The notes under the pieces: model-generated | Databases searched by the model: none | Seen by the model: only the letters and a program-made list of their open reading frames with translations | What the model was told of the DNA's origin: nothing | Made by a program: the position numbers and the translations under genes | From: an uncultured Pirellulaceae bacterium | GTDB taxonomy: Bacteria > Planctomycetota > Planctomycetia > Pirellulales > Pirellulaceae | Length of the DNA: 64,000 bases | Direction of reading: 5' to 3' | Assembly (NCBI GenBank): GCA_937929805.1 | Contig: CALFUT010000023.1 | Span: forward strand, 1 to 64,000 | Shown: piece after piece, positions 44,794 to 53,616 of the stretch | How positions within the stretch are numbered: the stretch's first letter is position 1 | How the letters are laid out: each line of letters starts with the position of its first letter

Positions 44794-45672
44794 CTACCAG
44801 ATCTGAATCGCGTCTTGGAGCTCAATCTCCAATCGTTCGGCCACTTGCTGCCGCACCTTGTCCATCAATTCAAGCACCTGATCACTCGTCGCACCGGGGT
44901 TGGCAACGAAAAAGTTAGGGTCGCGATCGGAGACATGAACCGCGCCGACAGACTCGCCACTCAGGCCCGCGTCTGCGATCAACTTACTGGCGGACTCGCC
45001 ACCGTGATCCTTGAACATGTAGGCCGAATTCTCGTCAGACTCGGGTTGAGCCGCACGGCGCACGATCCACAACTTCTGCATCCGCTTAGTCAACTCATCT
45101 GCGGGTTCGGTGTCAAACGTGAACTTACCTTCCAAAATTACCAGTTCCGTCAAACTACTTTGACGATAGGAAAACGACAAAGCATCTGAGTCGCGCGTGG
45201 CAATTTGGCCATCCCGGGTAAGCACTTTCGCACTTTGCACCCAGCTTCCAAAATCGACACCATGATGGCCCGTGTTGTTGTGCAACGCTCCTCCGACCGT
45301 GCCTGGAATACCAACCAATTGTTCCGGACCTGAAAATCCTTCCCTCGCTGCGGTCGCGATAAAGTGAGACAACTTCGCACCACCGCCGGCGGTCATCGTG
45401 TTTCCCTCAACTTTAATCTGGCTAAACTCGGGAGCCGAAAGCAGGATCACGCAACCTTCGACTCCTTCACTGCGAACCAGCAAATTAGAACCGCCTCCCA
45501 ATAAGCGGACAGGAATCTGATCGTCAGCGCAGCGTTTGACTAAGGCGACCAATTCGTCCGCCGAAGTAGGTTCGGCAAAATACTGTGCCGCTCCACCAAG
45601 CTTCAGGCTGGTGTGAGCCGCAAGCGGTTCGTTCTCTCGGACAATATGTTCAAATCCGGAAGTGAGTGACAA
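44794..45672 (-). CDS. murB: UDP-N-acetylmuramate dehydrogenase homologue MurB, altered catalytic residues
   Basis: A 292-residue FAD protein of the MurB family, which reduces UDP-GlcNAc-enolpyruvate in peptidoglycan synthesis. FAD-binding phrases are clear: H-T-S-L-K-L-G-G-A-A (about 20), L-G-G-G-S-N-L-L (about 58) and G-I-P-G-T-V-G-G-A-L-H-N-N (about 121), plus the substrate arginine in F-S-Y-R-Q-S-S. In most MurB the proton donor serine is in G-S-x-F-K; here it reads A-Y-M-F-K. The C-terminal glutamate segment, usually P-E-V-R-I-I or similar, reads Q-D-A-I-Q-I-W. Activity is therefore uncertain. It precedes the FtsQ-like gene by 110 bp. Confidence 0.85.
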   Translation of the reverse strand: MSLTSGFEHIVRENEPLAAHTSLKLGGAAQYFAEPTSADELVALVKRCADDQIPVRLLGGGSNLLVRSEGVEGCVILLSAPEFSQIKVEGNTMTAGGGAKLSHFIATAAREGFSGPEQLVGIPGTVGGALHNNTGHHGVDFGSWVQSAKVLTRDGQIATRDSDALSFSYRQSSLTELVILEGKFTFDTEPADELTKRMQKLWIVRRAAQPESDENSAYMFKDHGGESASKLIADAGLSGESVGAVHVSDRDPNFFVANPGATSDQVLELMDKVRQQVAERLEIELQDAIQIW

Positions 45673-45814
45673 GGTAATTTCCTCGCGGCAAGATAATCTG
45701 GGGGAACAAACGTTGAATCAGTAAAGTGAATGGTAATAAATTCTGGCGCCGCAGAACAGGATCAGCACTTCCGAATCCACACTCGAATCGAATCACCAAA
45801 ATCAAACAGACGCA

Positions 45815-48244
45815 TCAGCTCGAACGATAAAACTGGTTCGAAATCAAGTTCTCAACCGCCATCGCGACCAGCAGCATCAACATCAGCAGCGGATATAACT
45901 CTTTCCCACGCCGGTTCGTCCCCTGCTGCCGCTGAATTTCTTCTTTTTGCTGCACGATTTCATATCGCTCGGCTCCAAAAACCGTATCCAGCCGGTTGGA
46001 TTCCAGACGAGTCAAATCCGTCGCTGCCGAATCCAAACTAGTGCTAAACCCACGCAGCACGGGCCCGTCCAGTTGCCCTTTCAATCGATAGTGCCCCGGC
46101 ATGTCGGTGAACCGATATCGAATCTGCCCGTCGACCGCATGAATCGTAGCGGGAGACTGATCTTCCGCCGGCGTGAACACTCGATACGATTCTGGCCAAG
46201 TTCGCAAATCATTTTCAAAACTCGCCAGCTGCCCAACCTGAATGTTCAACGAGTCCGCATCACCCACCACAACATGCTGCGCGATCGCTCGCACCAGTAG
46301 CCACGCCGGCAGAGGCTTACCAAGAAAAAGTTCGTTCCAAATCGTTCGATTCTCCGACCATGAGGGTTCAGAGATCGGCGTCGTCATCGTCAAGAATCGA
46401 CCGGCTCCAATCCGGTGCTCCCAAACGGCCGCTTCCCGGTTTGAGTACCGCAACAAAACGCTGGCGACTGCCGGCGTTTCACGGTCGGCACTTCCCAACT
46501 GCCCAGCATCAAGAGGTTCCGAACCCCAATGTCGCCGAACAGGAAACCGGCTCCACGGAATCCCCGCATCGATCTGTCGGAACGAGCGAAAGAGCGGATG
46601 CGCTAAATCGTTTTCGCTTGGGCTGAGGAACGCATCCTCCGCGCTTCGCCAGATTCGAGTCAACGAGAATCCCATCGCTCGATTGGCTAAGTCATTTTGA
46701 AAAGTGGAATGAGCCTCAGGGCCGCTGGCACAGTTGTGACCAAGAAACATCACGACGCCTCCCCCCGCCTTCGCGTACTCGGTCAACCGTTCCCAAGTCG
46801 CATCGGTCAGCGGCGGCGGGTCAAGTAGAAAGATCGCCGCGTAACTGCCGTCCGATTCATTCCCCCGAGCTTCAAACTGTTGGAAATCGATCTCTTCACA
46901 ATCGTATCGTGCCGTCCCAAGTTCAACCAATCGTGTTGGAGCAATCGTACTGATCAGATTGGTCGAACTGACTCCTTGCGGAGACACCACCAAGGCTTTC
47001 CATTGTCGGCTGACCTGAAACGAAAAATGCCGGACATCGTCCAACGACAACGAATCTGAACCGACAATCTCCACCTGCCCGTGATAAGTCCCCGGCTGCA
47101 GCTGCTGCTGGAATCGGAACTCTACCCGAGCGACTCCGTTTTCGCGAACGTCGACGGTCGACTGCTGCTGCCAGAAGTCGTCCGAATAGACCGCTCGCCC
47201 ATCCCGGATGACCGGACGCGAAAAATCGGGCTGCTCGATCGCGAAGCTGACCGTTCGTTGAGCCGCGGCTCCCTGTCTTTGAAGCTCCGTTGAAACCACC
47301 AAGCCGCCGGATTCGGTAATCTCGACCGCCGAAAGCTCAACCGGTGCGAGGGAGAAGTTCTCGACATCGGCGCTGCCCACATCCACCACGATCACATTGC
47401 CGGCTGAAAGACGATTCAACCGCCGCTGCAAAGTCCCGGACGCCTTGCCTTGCCAACTGGCGGCTGTCAGATCGGTCAGTAGATAAATCTCCTTGCGCGT
47501 CTGATCGGTTTTCTCTAACAACCGTATGCCGTTGTCCAAGGTTCCCGGAATGCTGGCACTCACATAGCTAATTCCTAGTTTGCCGATTCGCCGGACGGCT
47601 GCCGCCGGGTCAACTGAAAAAAAAGGTTCGTCGTTGTCAGTCGCCAACACGCAAACTCGACTGTTGTCGGGGAACTGGTTGACCAACCAAGATGCAATCT
47701 CTTGTGCTTTCTGCAAGCGAGTCAAATTGTTTTGGCGATAGCTCATCCGGGGCGAGGTATCGATTAAGACCACTGCCGCGACGGGAGCTTGGACGTCGCC
47801 CAAGCCAACCGATTCTTCGCTGCCAAAAAGACTCAACGCCGACCAGCCACCATAACCCAACAAGCCAACCAACACCGCCGCCAACGCCCACGTTAGCGCT
47901 CCGTTCGATCGGCGACTGAACAGCGTAGCCAGCAACCAACCGGCAACCAGCAGGCCAATCGCCCCGATTCCTCCTACGGTCAGCCAGTTGCCATAATTTC
48001 GCGACGCCACCGCCGGCCCCGCTAACGCTAATGCCCCCAAAGCAATCATCAGACAACGCAGTAACAGCAACATCAAATGCCGAAGGCGCATTCGTGAACG
48101 CGTCGAATGCTGCCGCTCTTGCAAAAAACGAAGCGTCGGTAGATCGACTCGTTTGGGTTTGGGCTGCATCAGAAAATGCAGCACCACTGGCACCATCAAT
48201 AGCGCTGCGCCCAGCCCAAGGATCATGGGAATCGCCCAAGCCAT
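45815..48244 (-). CDS. BatA/VWA-domain membrane protein
   Basis: An 809-residue BatA-like protein. The N-terminal BatA domain (residues 1-80) carries P-x-V-L-H-F-L and R-x-R-L-R-H-L with a hydrophobic helix. Two further membrane segments lie near 83-100 and 120-140. A von Willebrand A-type domain begins near 155 with a MIDAS-like D-T-S-P-R-M-S. A beta-rich extracellular part follows and includes a glutamine-amidotransferase-like region around 470-520 (V-V-M-F-L-G-H-N). A C-terminal helix (about 785-805) closes it. Together with the DUF58 gene upstream it resembles Bat/MoxR-associated envelope clusters, though no moxR is adjacent. Confidence 0.88.
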   Translation of the reverse strand: MAWAIPMILGLGAALLMVPVVLHFLMQPKPKRVDLPTLRFLQERQHSTRSRMRLRHLMLLLLRCLMIALGALALAGPAVASRNYGNWLTVGGIGAIGLLVAGWLLATLFSRRSNGALTWALAAVLVGLLGYGGWSALSLFGSEESVGLGDVQAPVAAVVLIDTSPRMSYRQNNLTRLQKAQEIASWLVNQFPDNSRVCVLATDNDEPFFSVDPAAAVRRIGKLGISYVSASIPGTLDNGIRLLEKTDQTRKEIYLLTDLTAASWQGKASGTLQRRLNRLSAGNVIVVDVGSADVENFSLAPVELSAVEITESGGLVVSTELQRQGAAAQRTVSFAIEQPDFSRPVIRDGRAVYSDDFWQQQSTVDVRENGVARVEFRFQQQLQPGTYHGQVEIVGSDSLSLDDVRHFSFQVSRQWKALVVSPQGVSSTNLISTIAPTRLVELGTARYDCEEIDFQQFEARGNESDGSYAAIFLLDPPPLTDATWERLTEYAKAGGGVVMFLGHNCASGPEAHSTFQNDLANRAMGFSLTRIWRSAEDAFLSPSENDLAHPLFRSFRQIDAGIPWSRFPVRRHWGSEPLDAGQLGSADRETPAVASVLLRYSNREAAVWEHRIGAGRFLTMTTPISEPSWSENRTIWNELFLGKPLPAWLLVRAIAQHVVVGDADSLNIQVGQLASFENDLRTWPESYRVFTPAEDQSPATIHAVDGQIRYRFTDMPGHYRLKGQLDGPVLRGFSTSLDSAATDLTRLESNRLDTVFGAERYEIVQQKEEIQRQQGTNRRGKELYPLLMLMLLVAMAVENLISNQFYRSS

Positions 48245-48268
48245 CAGATGCGCCTCCGGCGTGATTTC

Positions 48269-48348
48269 GGATTGCGGATTGCGGAGTGCGGAATTTCAAC
48301 AGGCGCACCCGCGAACTCACAGATTCCGCATTCCGCATTCCGCACTCC
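48269..48348. repeat. Inverted repeat with internal heptamer periodicity
   Basis: The left arm 48269-48294 (GGATTGC, GGATTGC, GGAGTGC, GGAAT) and the right arm 48323-48348 are reverse complements at 23 of 26 positions, with a 28-nt spacer. The unit length of seven matches the TTTTCAG array. It lies between the BatA-like and DUF58 genes. Confidence 0.85.
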
Positions 48349-48359
48349 CCATTCCATCC

Positions 48360-49253
48360 TTATCCTCTCGCTCGTCGGCTGAGCAGGTATTCCATCAACG
48401 CCTTGTCAAACTGCATGCTGGTATCCAATGCGACGTAGTCAAATCCGCCCGCGTTACTTTGCTTGGAAAGTGAGTCCCGAAACTCCTTGATACGCTCAAC
48501 GTACGCTGACCGATAACCGTCGGCGTCGACTTTCATCTCTTCATCTGTCTCAGGGTCTCGCATCTCGTACATTCCGTTGAACGGAAAGCTAACCTCGGCT
48601 TCATCCAAAACATGGAACAAGATGATATCGTGCCCTCCGTGCCGCAATCGATACAGGGCGTTGAACATTGCTTCTTGGTCGGACAACAAATCCGAAAAGA
48701 TCATCACGAGACTTCGATTTTTCAGCATTGCCGCGATTTGGCCAACGCTATGAGCAAAATCAGTCGTTCCCGCGGGTTGAATTTTCGAAAGCAGCGACAT
48801 CACGTTGCCCAACTGCTTTCGATTTGATCGAGCCGGCAGGCTTTCGCGGACTTTATCGTTAAACGTAATCAATCCGACCGGATCTTGCTGCGAGATCATC
48901 AGGTATGCCAACGCAGCGGCCAAACACACCGCGTAATCGAACTTGTTTAGCGTCTGCTCGAACGTGTACCCCATCGACTCGCTGAGATCCATCACCAGAA
49001 AACCGGTTAAGTTCGTTTCGGATTCATATTTGCGAATGTAATACTTATCGGTTTTCGCGAACACGTTCCAATCGATGTCATTGGGGTCATCGCCGGGCGA
49101 GTACTTGCGGTGCTCGCTGAACTCAACGCTAAAGCCATGAAAGGGGCTAGCGTGTAGGCCATGCAGAAAGCCTCGGACGACAAACTGAGCCCTTAGATCA
49201 AGCCGCTTGATCTGGTTGATGACTTCGGGCTTGAGATACTTTTCGACGGACAT
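48360..49253 (-). CDS. DUF58 domain protein
   Basis: A 297-residue DUF58 protein, a VWA-like domain usually paired with MoxR ATPases and Bat proteins. Typical phrases: R-G-F-L-H-G-L-H (about 28), E-F-S-E-H-R-K-Y-S-P-G-D-D-P-N-D-I-D-W-N-V-F-A-K-T-D (45-70), the MIDAS-like V-M-D-L-S-E-S-M (about 86-93) and I-F-S-D-L-L-S-D near 180. No signal or membrane segment. Encoded upstream of the BatA-like gene with only the repeat element between, and 27 bp after the HATPase gene. Confidence 0.92.
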   Translation of the reverse strand: MSVEKYLKPEVINQIKRLDLRAQFVVRGFLHGLHASPFHGFSVEFSEHRKYSPGDDPNDIDWNVFAKTDKYYIRKYESETNLTGFLVMDLSESMGYTFEQTLNKFDYAVCLAAALAYLMISQQDPVGLITFNDKVRESLPARSNRKQLGNVMSLLSKIQPAGTTDFAHSVGQIAAMLKNRSLVMIFSDLLSDQEAMFNALYRLRHGGHDIILFHVLDEAEVSFPFNGMYEMRDPETDEEMKVDADGYRSAYVERIKEFRDSLSKQSNAGGFDYVALDTSMQFDKALMEYLLSRRARG

Positions 49254-49279
49254 GGACGACTGCGTTTCCGCCAGACTGG

Positions 49280-49699
49280 TTAAGGCTTACTCTTCTTCAG
49301 TGTGACCGAATTTCCGCTCTGGTTGTAGGTCACTTCATCCGCATAGTTTTTGATTAAGACCAACCCTCGCCCAGAATCACACTCGAGGTTTTCATCGTCG
49401 GTCGGATCGGGCACCTGCTTCGGATCGAACCCGTCGCCTTGATCGGTGATCGTGGCGAGAAACTCTTGATCATCGACCTTGATCGCAATCTGCACTGACT
49501 TGTTCGGGGAACACTGGTTGCCGTGCCGAATGGCATTGACGATCGCCTCTTCCATCGCCATGCGAATTCCAAATACCTCACGCGCCGCCCAGCCGAAATT
49601 TTCCAAGGCGTCGACCAGCGGCTCTATCACCTTGGCACAAACATCGGGGTCACTGGGGATTCGGCGTTCGAGCGTCCAGTTTGGTGGCGGTGAAGTCAT
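49280..49699 (-). CDS. RsbW/SpoIIAB-like HATPase anti-sigma kinase
   Basis: A 139-residue GHKL ATPase of the anti-sigma factor type. The N box M-A-M-E-E-A-I-V-N-A-I-R-H-G is near residue 46-59, the G1 box I-T-D-Q-G-D-G-F-D near 86, and the G2 region G-R-G-L-V-L-I-K-N-Y-A-D near 111. Such proteins phosphorylate STAS antagonists and hold sigma factors. I use ATG 49699 (M-T-S-P-P-P); an ATG eight codons upstream is possible. It follows the STAS gene by 44 bp on the same strand, a classical partner-switch pair without an adjacent sigma gene. Confidence 0.9.
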   Translation of the reverse strand: MTSPPPNWTLERRIPSDPDVCAKVIEPLVDALENFGWAAREVFGIRMAMEEAIVNAIRHGNQCSPNKSVQIAIKVDDQEFLATITDQGDGFDPKQVPDPTDDENLECDSGRGLVLIKNYADEVTYNQSGNSVTLKKSKP

Positions 49700-49743
49700 C
49701 GCAAATTCTGGTGGTTCCAGCACGGTGGCAAGTGGGCCAAAAA

Positions 49744-50100
49744 CTACTGCAGCGACTCAATCGCATCGCTCTGTTCTTCTTCAATCTTGAAGACCGAGTC
49801 AAGCTTGGTCAGGTTGAAAACGTCACGGACTTCCGGACGTAAATTGCTCAAGCGAAGCTGACCGCCTTGCGAACGAATACGTTTTTCGGCAACCAACAAT
49901 TTACTGACCGCCGCACTGGAGAAGAAACTTACATTTTCGAAATTGATTACGACACGGTCTTTGTCATCGCCCGAGACCGCATCCATCAGCTCGCCGCCCA
50001 ATTGCTCGATCCGAGCCGCATCCATCATCCTCTCGTCGACAAACTTAACGACCGCAACATCCTCGACCTTATCCGTTTCAATGCACTCGTACTGATCCAT
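49744..50100 (-). CDS. STAS-domain anti-sigma factor antagonist
   Basis: A 118-residue single STAS domain (RsbV/SpoIIAA type). The helix preceding the phosphorylation site reads I-N-F-E-N-V-S-F-F-S-S-A-A-V-S-K-L-L (about 51-68), with the conserved serine in S-S-A-A. V-F-N-L-T-K-L-D lies near 93-100. It is the likely phospho-switch substrate of the HATPase encoded next. First gene of the minus-strand unit; its promoter region holds an array of inverted repeats. Confidence 0.93.
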   Translation of the reverse strand: MDQYECIETDKVEDVAVVKFVDERMMDAARIEQLGGELMDAVSGDDKDRVVINFENVSFFSSAAVSKLLVAEKRIRSQGGQLRLSNLRPEVRDVFNLTKLDSVFKIEEEQSDAIESLQ

Positions 50101-50218
50101 AATTGGCTTCCTGAAAATAACTACCGCTTTGCCCTAAGCATATTCTAACACGAATTGATGGCCAGAGTAGGTCGCAGCTGGTAAGACAATTGTTTTACAG
50201 AACGATTTGCACGGTAAA

Positions 50219-50299
50219 CGATTGGAACAATCGATTGTAGAACAATTGTCCCAATTGTTTATCGAGACCGTTCGAGAAGAAAACGATTGGGACAATCGT
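50219..50299. promoter_or_regulatory. Array of three related inverted repeats
   Basis: CGATTG-GAA-CAATCG (50219-50233), ACAATTG-TCC-CAATTGT (50242-50258) and ACGATTG-GGA-CAATCGT (50283-50299) share 6-7-bp arms and 3-nt centres. They lie in the 620-bp gap between the STAS gene (minus, start 50100) and the HD-GYP gene (plus, start 50724). The rest of 50101-50723 has no gene. Confidence 0.55.
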
Positions 50300-50723
50300 G
50301 CGACATTGAGACGCCTGCATTGCCGCGACAGGCCTGAGGCGCTTGAAACGAGCCAGCGACCGTCTGGTCGTGCAGTGATCACTGAATGCGATGTGCTTAC
50401 CCAGACGAATTCCGCATGCGAAAGAGCGATGACGACCGGTGGCGGATTTGGCAGCCATTCACCAAGCCCGTTTTAACCGGTACATACCGCTCAACTCATT
50501 CCAAAATGTCCCTTGCCTAGAAAATCAATCAAGGCAACGGCGAACTGCCGCAGAACTCGAACCTACCCTCAACTAAGCGACGCAGCTAAGCGACGCAGAA
50601 GCGGCGGACCGACTGACTACTGACTCAAGTCGTCCACAAAGAATCTTCCGGCAACTGTATCGCTTGCTTTTGCCCTTGTTCACTGCAACCCAAAGACTGT
50701 CAAAGCTTTGTTCTGACAAACCT

Positions 50724-52160
50724 ATGAGATTACGTCCTAACCGTTACTCCTTTGCATTTCTCGCCTTGATCCAGAGCCTGTTGGTACTGCTAGGCGTGGT
50801 TTACCTGTTCAACTGGTTTGAGTCCACAGAAATGGAATCAATTCGGTCTAACACGTTAGAAACTACCGAAGCGACTGCCTCCCGAATCGATCGTGTGTTT
50901 AAGACGGCGCGAGAAACGAAAGAGCAGACCGGTAAAGATGGTGACGAACGTTGCGTCGAGCGATTCCGAGCAGCCACTGAAGGATTTACGGGAGGGCAAG
51001 ACACTTGTGTCTTACTCGCCAAGGCTCACAACGGTTCTATCCTAAGCCACCGCAATAAGACCCCCGGCTTCGACACTCTCTCCTTGAGCAGCGTCCCGTT
51101 TCAGCCGATCTCGCGAGACGATGCAAACACACTGGTAAACATTTTTTCATCCAATCCGGACCTGAACTCTGTTTCTGGGCGTCTTTTGGTTGACGGTCAA
51201 CAATGGACCGGGTCCGCACGACGATTGCCTCGCGTCGAGTGCATTTTATTGGTCTTGCGAAACGACTCGGCCAGAATGCATCAACAAGCCGTCGTGTTCA
51301 GTCAAAAACGGACCCGAGCATTGCTTTGGGCGCTGGGGTTAAGTTTCCTTGCGATCACGGTCCCGATTGTGGGGTTACACCACAACGTCGATCAAATTCG
51401 CGCAACGAATAGTAATTTGGAGCGTCAAGCAACGCACAACGAACGTGAACTGACCCGGACTCGGAACGCCGTTATCTTTGGACTTGCCAAGCTGGCGGAA
51501 TCGCGAGACAACGACACCGGAGAACACTTGGATCGTATTCGCAAATATGTGGAAATCATCAGCCGTGACTTGGCGAACCACTGCAACGACATCGACGAAG
51601 AATTCACACGCAACATTTCTTTGGCTTCATCGCTGCACGATATTGGAAAGGTCGGCATCCCCGATTCGATTTTGCTGAAGCCGGGGCGATTAACTCCTGA
51701 AGAACGCAGCATGATGCAAATCCATACGTTGATCGGTGGTGAGTGCCTTGACGCCATCCACGCTCGACTGGGCAACAATCCCTTCATGCACATGGCTCGT
51801 CAAATTGCCTACTACCATCACGAGCGATGGGACGGCGAAGGCTACCCTCATCAACTGAAAGAGTACGACATTCCTTTGGTTGCTCGGATTGTGGCCGTTG
51901 CAGACGTCTACGACGCGCTGACTAGCAAACGGCCATACAAACGTGCGATGAGCCATCTGGAAAGCCGAGCGATCATTGTTTCGGGTTCAGGAAGTCAATT
52001 CGACCCGGAAGTTGTCGCGGCATTCATTCGGCATGAGGATGAATTCGAGGCGATCTCGCGAGGACAACAGTCACTTTCAGATGATCAAGCCAAGAGCGCG
52101 TTCGCCAAATTGCACGGCGAGGCACAAGCCGCCAGCGAGAAAGAAGCCCAAACTTCTTAA
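50724..52160 (+). CDS. Membrane HD-GYP domain phosphodiesterase
   Basis: A 478-residue HD-GYP protein that likely degrades cyclic di-GMP. It has two hydrophobic helices (about 10-28 and 195-215) around a periplasmic sensor region, then a coiled-coil-like stretch (about 220-255) and the HD-GYP domain (about 260-440). The catalytic H-D-I-G-K (near 312), the H-T-L-I-G-G-E segment (about 337), and H-H-E-R-W-D-G-E-G-Y-P (about 373-383) with A-D-V-Y-D-A-L-T-S are complete. I take ATG 50724 over an upstream TTG, since it opens just before the first helix. Confidence 0.93.
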   Translation: MRLRPNRYSFAFLALIQSLLVLLGVVYLFNWFESTEMESIRSNTLETTEATASRIDRVFKTARETKEQTGKDGDERCVERFRAATEGFTGGQDTCVLLAKAHNGSILSHRNKTPGFDTLSLSSVPFQPISRDDANTLVNIFSSNPDLNSVSGRLLVDGQQWTGSARRLPRVECILLVLRNDSARMHQQAVVFSQKRTRALLWALGLSFLAITVPIVGLHHNVDQIRATNSNLERQATHNERELTRTRNAVIFGLAKLAESRDNDTGEHLDRIRKYVEIISRDLANHCNDIDEEFTRNISLASSLHDIGKVGIPDSILLKPGRLTPEERSMMQIHTLIGGECLDAIHARLGNNPFMHMARQIAYYHHERWDGEGYPHQLKEYDIPLVARIVAVADVYDALTSKRPYKRAMSHLESRAIIVSGSGSQFDPEVVAAFIRHEDEFEAISRGQQSLSDDQAKSAFAKLHGEAQAASEKEAQTS

Positions 52161-52260
52161 TGATGGTTCTGGGCCTGCAACCCGACCACTCCTGCCATTC
52201 AAAAACTGGCGCCTTCGATCAGCACGCCAATCTAGGTTGCATTTGATCCAGTAGCGGATA

Positions 52261-52292
52261 AAACAAAGTAATTCCTATCGAGCACTTTGTTT
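52261..52292. other. 9-bp hairpin just before the PQQ-propeller gene
   Basis: AAACAAAGT (52261-52269) and ACTTTGTTT (52284-52292) pair perfectly across 14 nt. The 3' arm ends 13 nt before the ATG, where no Shine-Dalgarno is seen. It may shape translation of the gene or end the HD-GYP transcript. Confidence 0.45.
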
Positions 52293-52305
52293 CGCGGTTC
52301 TGATC

Positions 52306-53595
52306 ATGACTCACTCTCTTTTCTCTCGTCTGCGAATTCTGTGTTCGCTTTCACTAACGACCATATTTTTGGCGACCTATGCTCACGGCGACGACTGGCC
52401 TAACTGGCGAGGCCCAAACCACGATGACAAGTCAGTCGAAACCGGCTTGCTAAAAGAGTGGCCCGACGGCGGACCCGAAAAGGTTTGGCACGTGGAAACG
52501 GGCGGCTTGGGCTACTCCGGTTTCTCGGTTGTTGGAAATCGCCTGTTCACGATGGGGCAGGAAGACGACACCCAGTTTGCTCTCTGTCTAGATGCCGAAT
52601 CGGGCGACACCATCTGGAAAGTTACTCTGGGCGATAGCTACGATAACGATTGGGGTGGCGGGCCACGCGGTACGCCAACCATCACAGGAGAAGTCGGGTA
52701 CTTCCTAACCGCCCAAGGAGATCTGGCTTGCCTGAAGATCGCTGACGGAACACCAGTCTGGGCCGTAAAAATGAGCGACTTTGGAGGCGAGGTTCCCAAG
52801 TGGGGATACGCCGAATCACCGTTGGTCGATAACGGCAACGTGATTTGCACACCGGGCGGTTCCGACGGAACGCTGATGGCATTGGATGCCGCATCGGGCG
52901 AAAAAATCTGGCAGTCGCAACCGGTCACCAAACCGATGGACAGCGGGGAACCTTCGGCTCCCGCGAAAGCTCACTATTCGTCCGTGTTGCCAATCGGCTG
53001 GAATGGTCAGCGGCAATATGTGCAACTGACCGAATTGGCCATCGTCGGGTTCTCCGCAGAGGATGGAAAACTACTTTGGCAATCCGACTGGCCCGGCCGA
53101 GTGGCTGTAATACCGAGCCCCATCTTTGATGACGGCCTAGTCTACGTCACCAGCGGATACGGCATCGGTTGCAAGTTGATCCGACTCAATGGAACTTTCG
53201 ATCCCGCAGTCGAGTGGCGAAACCGAATCATGAAAAACCATCACGGCGGCGTCATTTTGTTGGACGATTTCTATTATGGCCACAGTGACAAAGCCGGGCT
53301 GACGTGCCAGAGCCAAGAATCCGGAGAACGGATTTGGAACACGAAGAAAATCAAAAAAGGAGCCATCGCATACGCCGATGACCGTTTTTATTATATCGAA
53401 GAGAAAGGTGGTCGCGTGCTATTGATCGCCGCGGACGAGAACAAGACCTCCGTCAAAGGCATGTTCAAACTGGATCCCCAATCCACTCAACGCAAATTGA
53501 AGGGTATGATCTGGACTCACCCTGTGATCTCGAATGGCCGGATGTATTTGCGAGACCAAGAGATCATTCACTGTTACAACGTCGCCGAAGAGTAG
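52306..53595 (+). CDS. Exported PQQ-binding-like beta-propeller protein
   Basis: A 429-residue PQQ/BamB-type propeller with a signal peptide (hydrophobic 8-24, cleavage near A-H-G-D). It starts the mature part with D-W-P-N-W-R-G-P-N-H-D, a phrase common in planctomycete PQQ-like proteins. Repeats read A-L-C-L-D-A-E-S-G-D-T-I-W-K-V, A-C-L-K-I-A-D-G-T-P-V-W-A-V and M-A-L-D-A-A-S-G-E-K-I-W-Q-S. It has no dehydrogenase active-site Asp-Cys pair, so an enzymatic quinoprotein is not indicated; a scaffold or binding role is likely. 21 bp before rdgB. Confidence 0.88.
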   Translation: MTHSLFSRLRILCSLSLTTIFLATYAHGDDWPNWRGPNHDDKSVETGLLKEWPDGGPEKVWHVETGGLGYSGFSVVGNRLFTMGQEDDTQFALCLDAESGDTIWKVTLGDSYDNDWGGGPRGTPTITGEVGYFLTAQGDLACLKIADGTPVWAVKMSDFGGEVPKWGYAESPLVDNGNVICTPGGSDGTLMALDAASGEKIWQSQPVTKPMDSGEPSAPAKAHYSSVLPIGWNGQRQYVQLTELAIVGFSAEDGKLLWQSDWPGRVAVIPSPIFDDGLVYVTSGYGIGCKLIRLNGTFDPAVEWRNRIMKNHHGGVILLDDFYYGHSDKAGLTCQSQESGERIWNTKKIKKGAIAYADDRFYYIEEKGGRVLLIAADENKTSVKGMFKLDPQSTQRKLKGMIWTHPVISNGRMYLRDQEIIHCYNVAEE

Positions 53596-53616
53596 TTTGG
53601 GCAGGAAGCAAAACCG

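Noticed and set aside
47637-48338. 233-residue minus-strand frame overlapping the BatA-like gene
   Set aside because: Alternative-frame shadow. The BatA domain and VWA motifs are clearly in the other frame.
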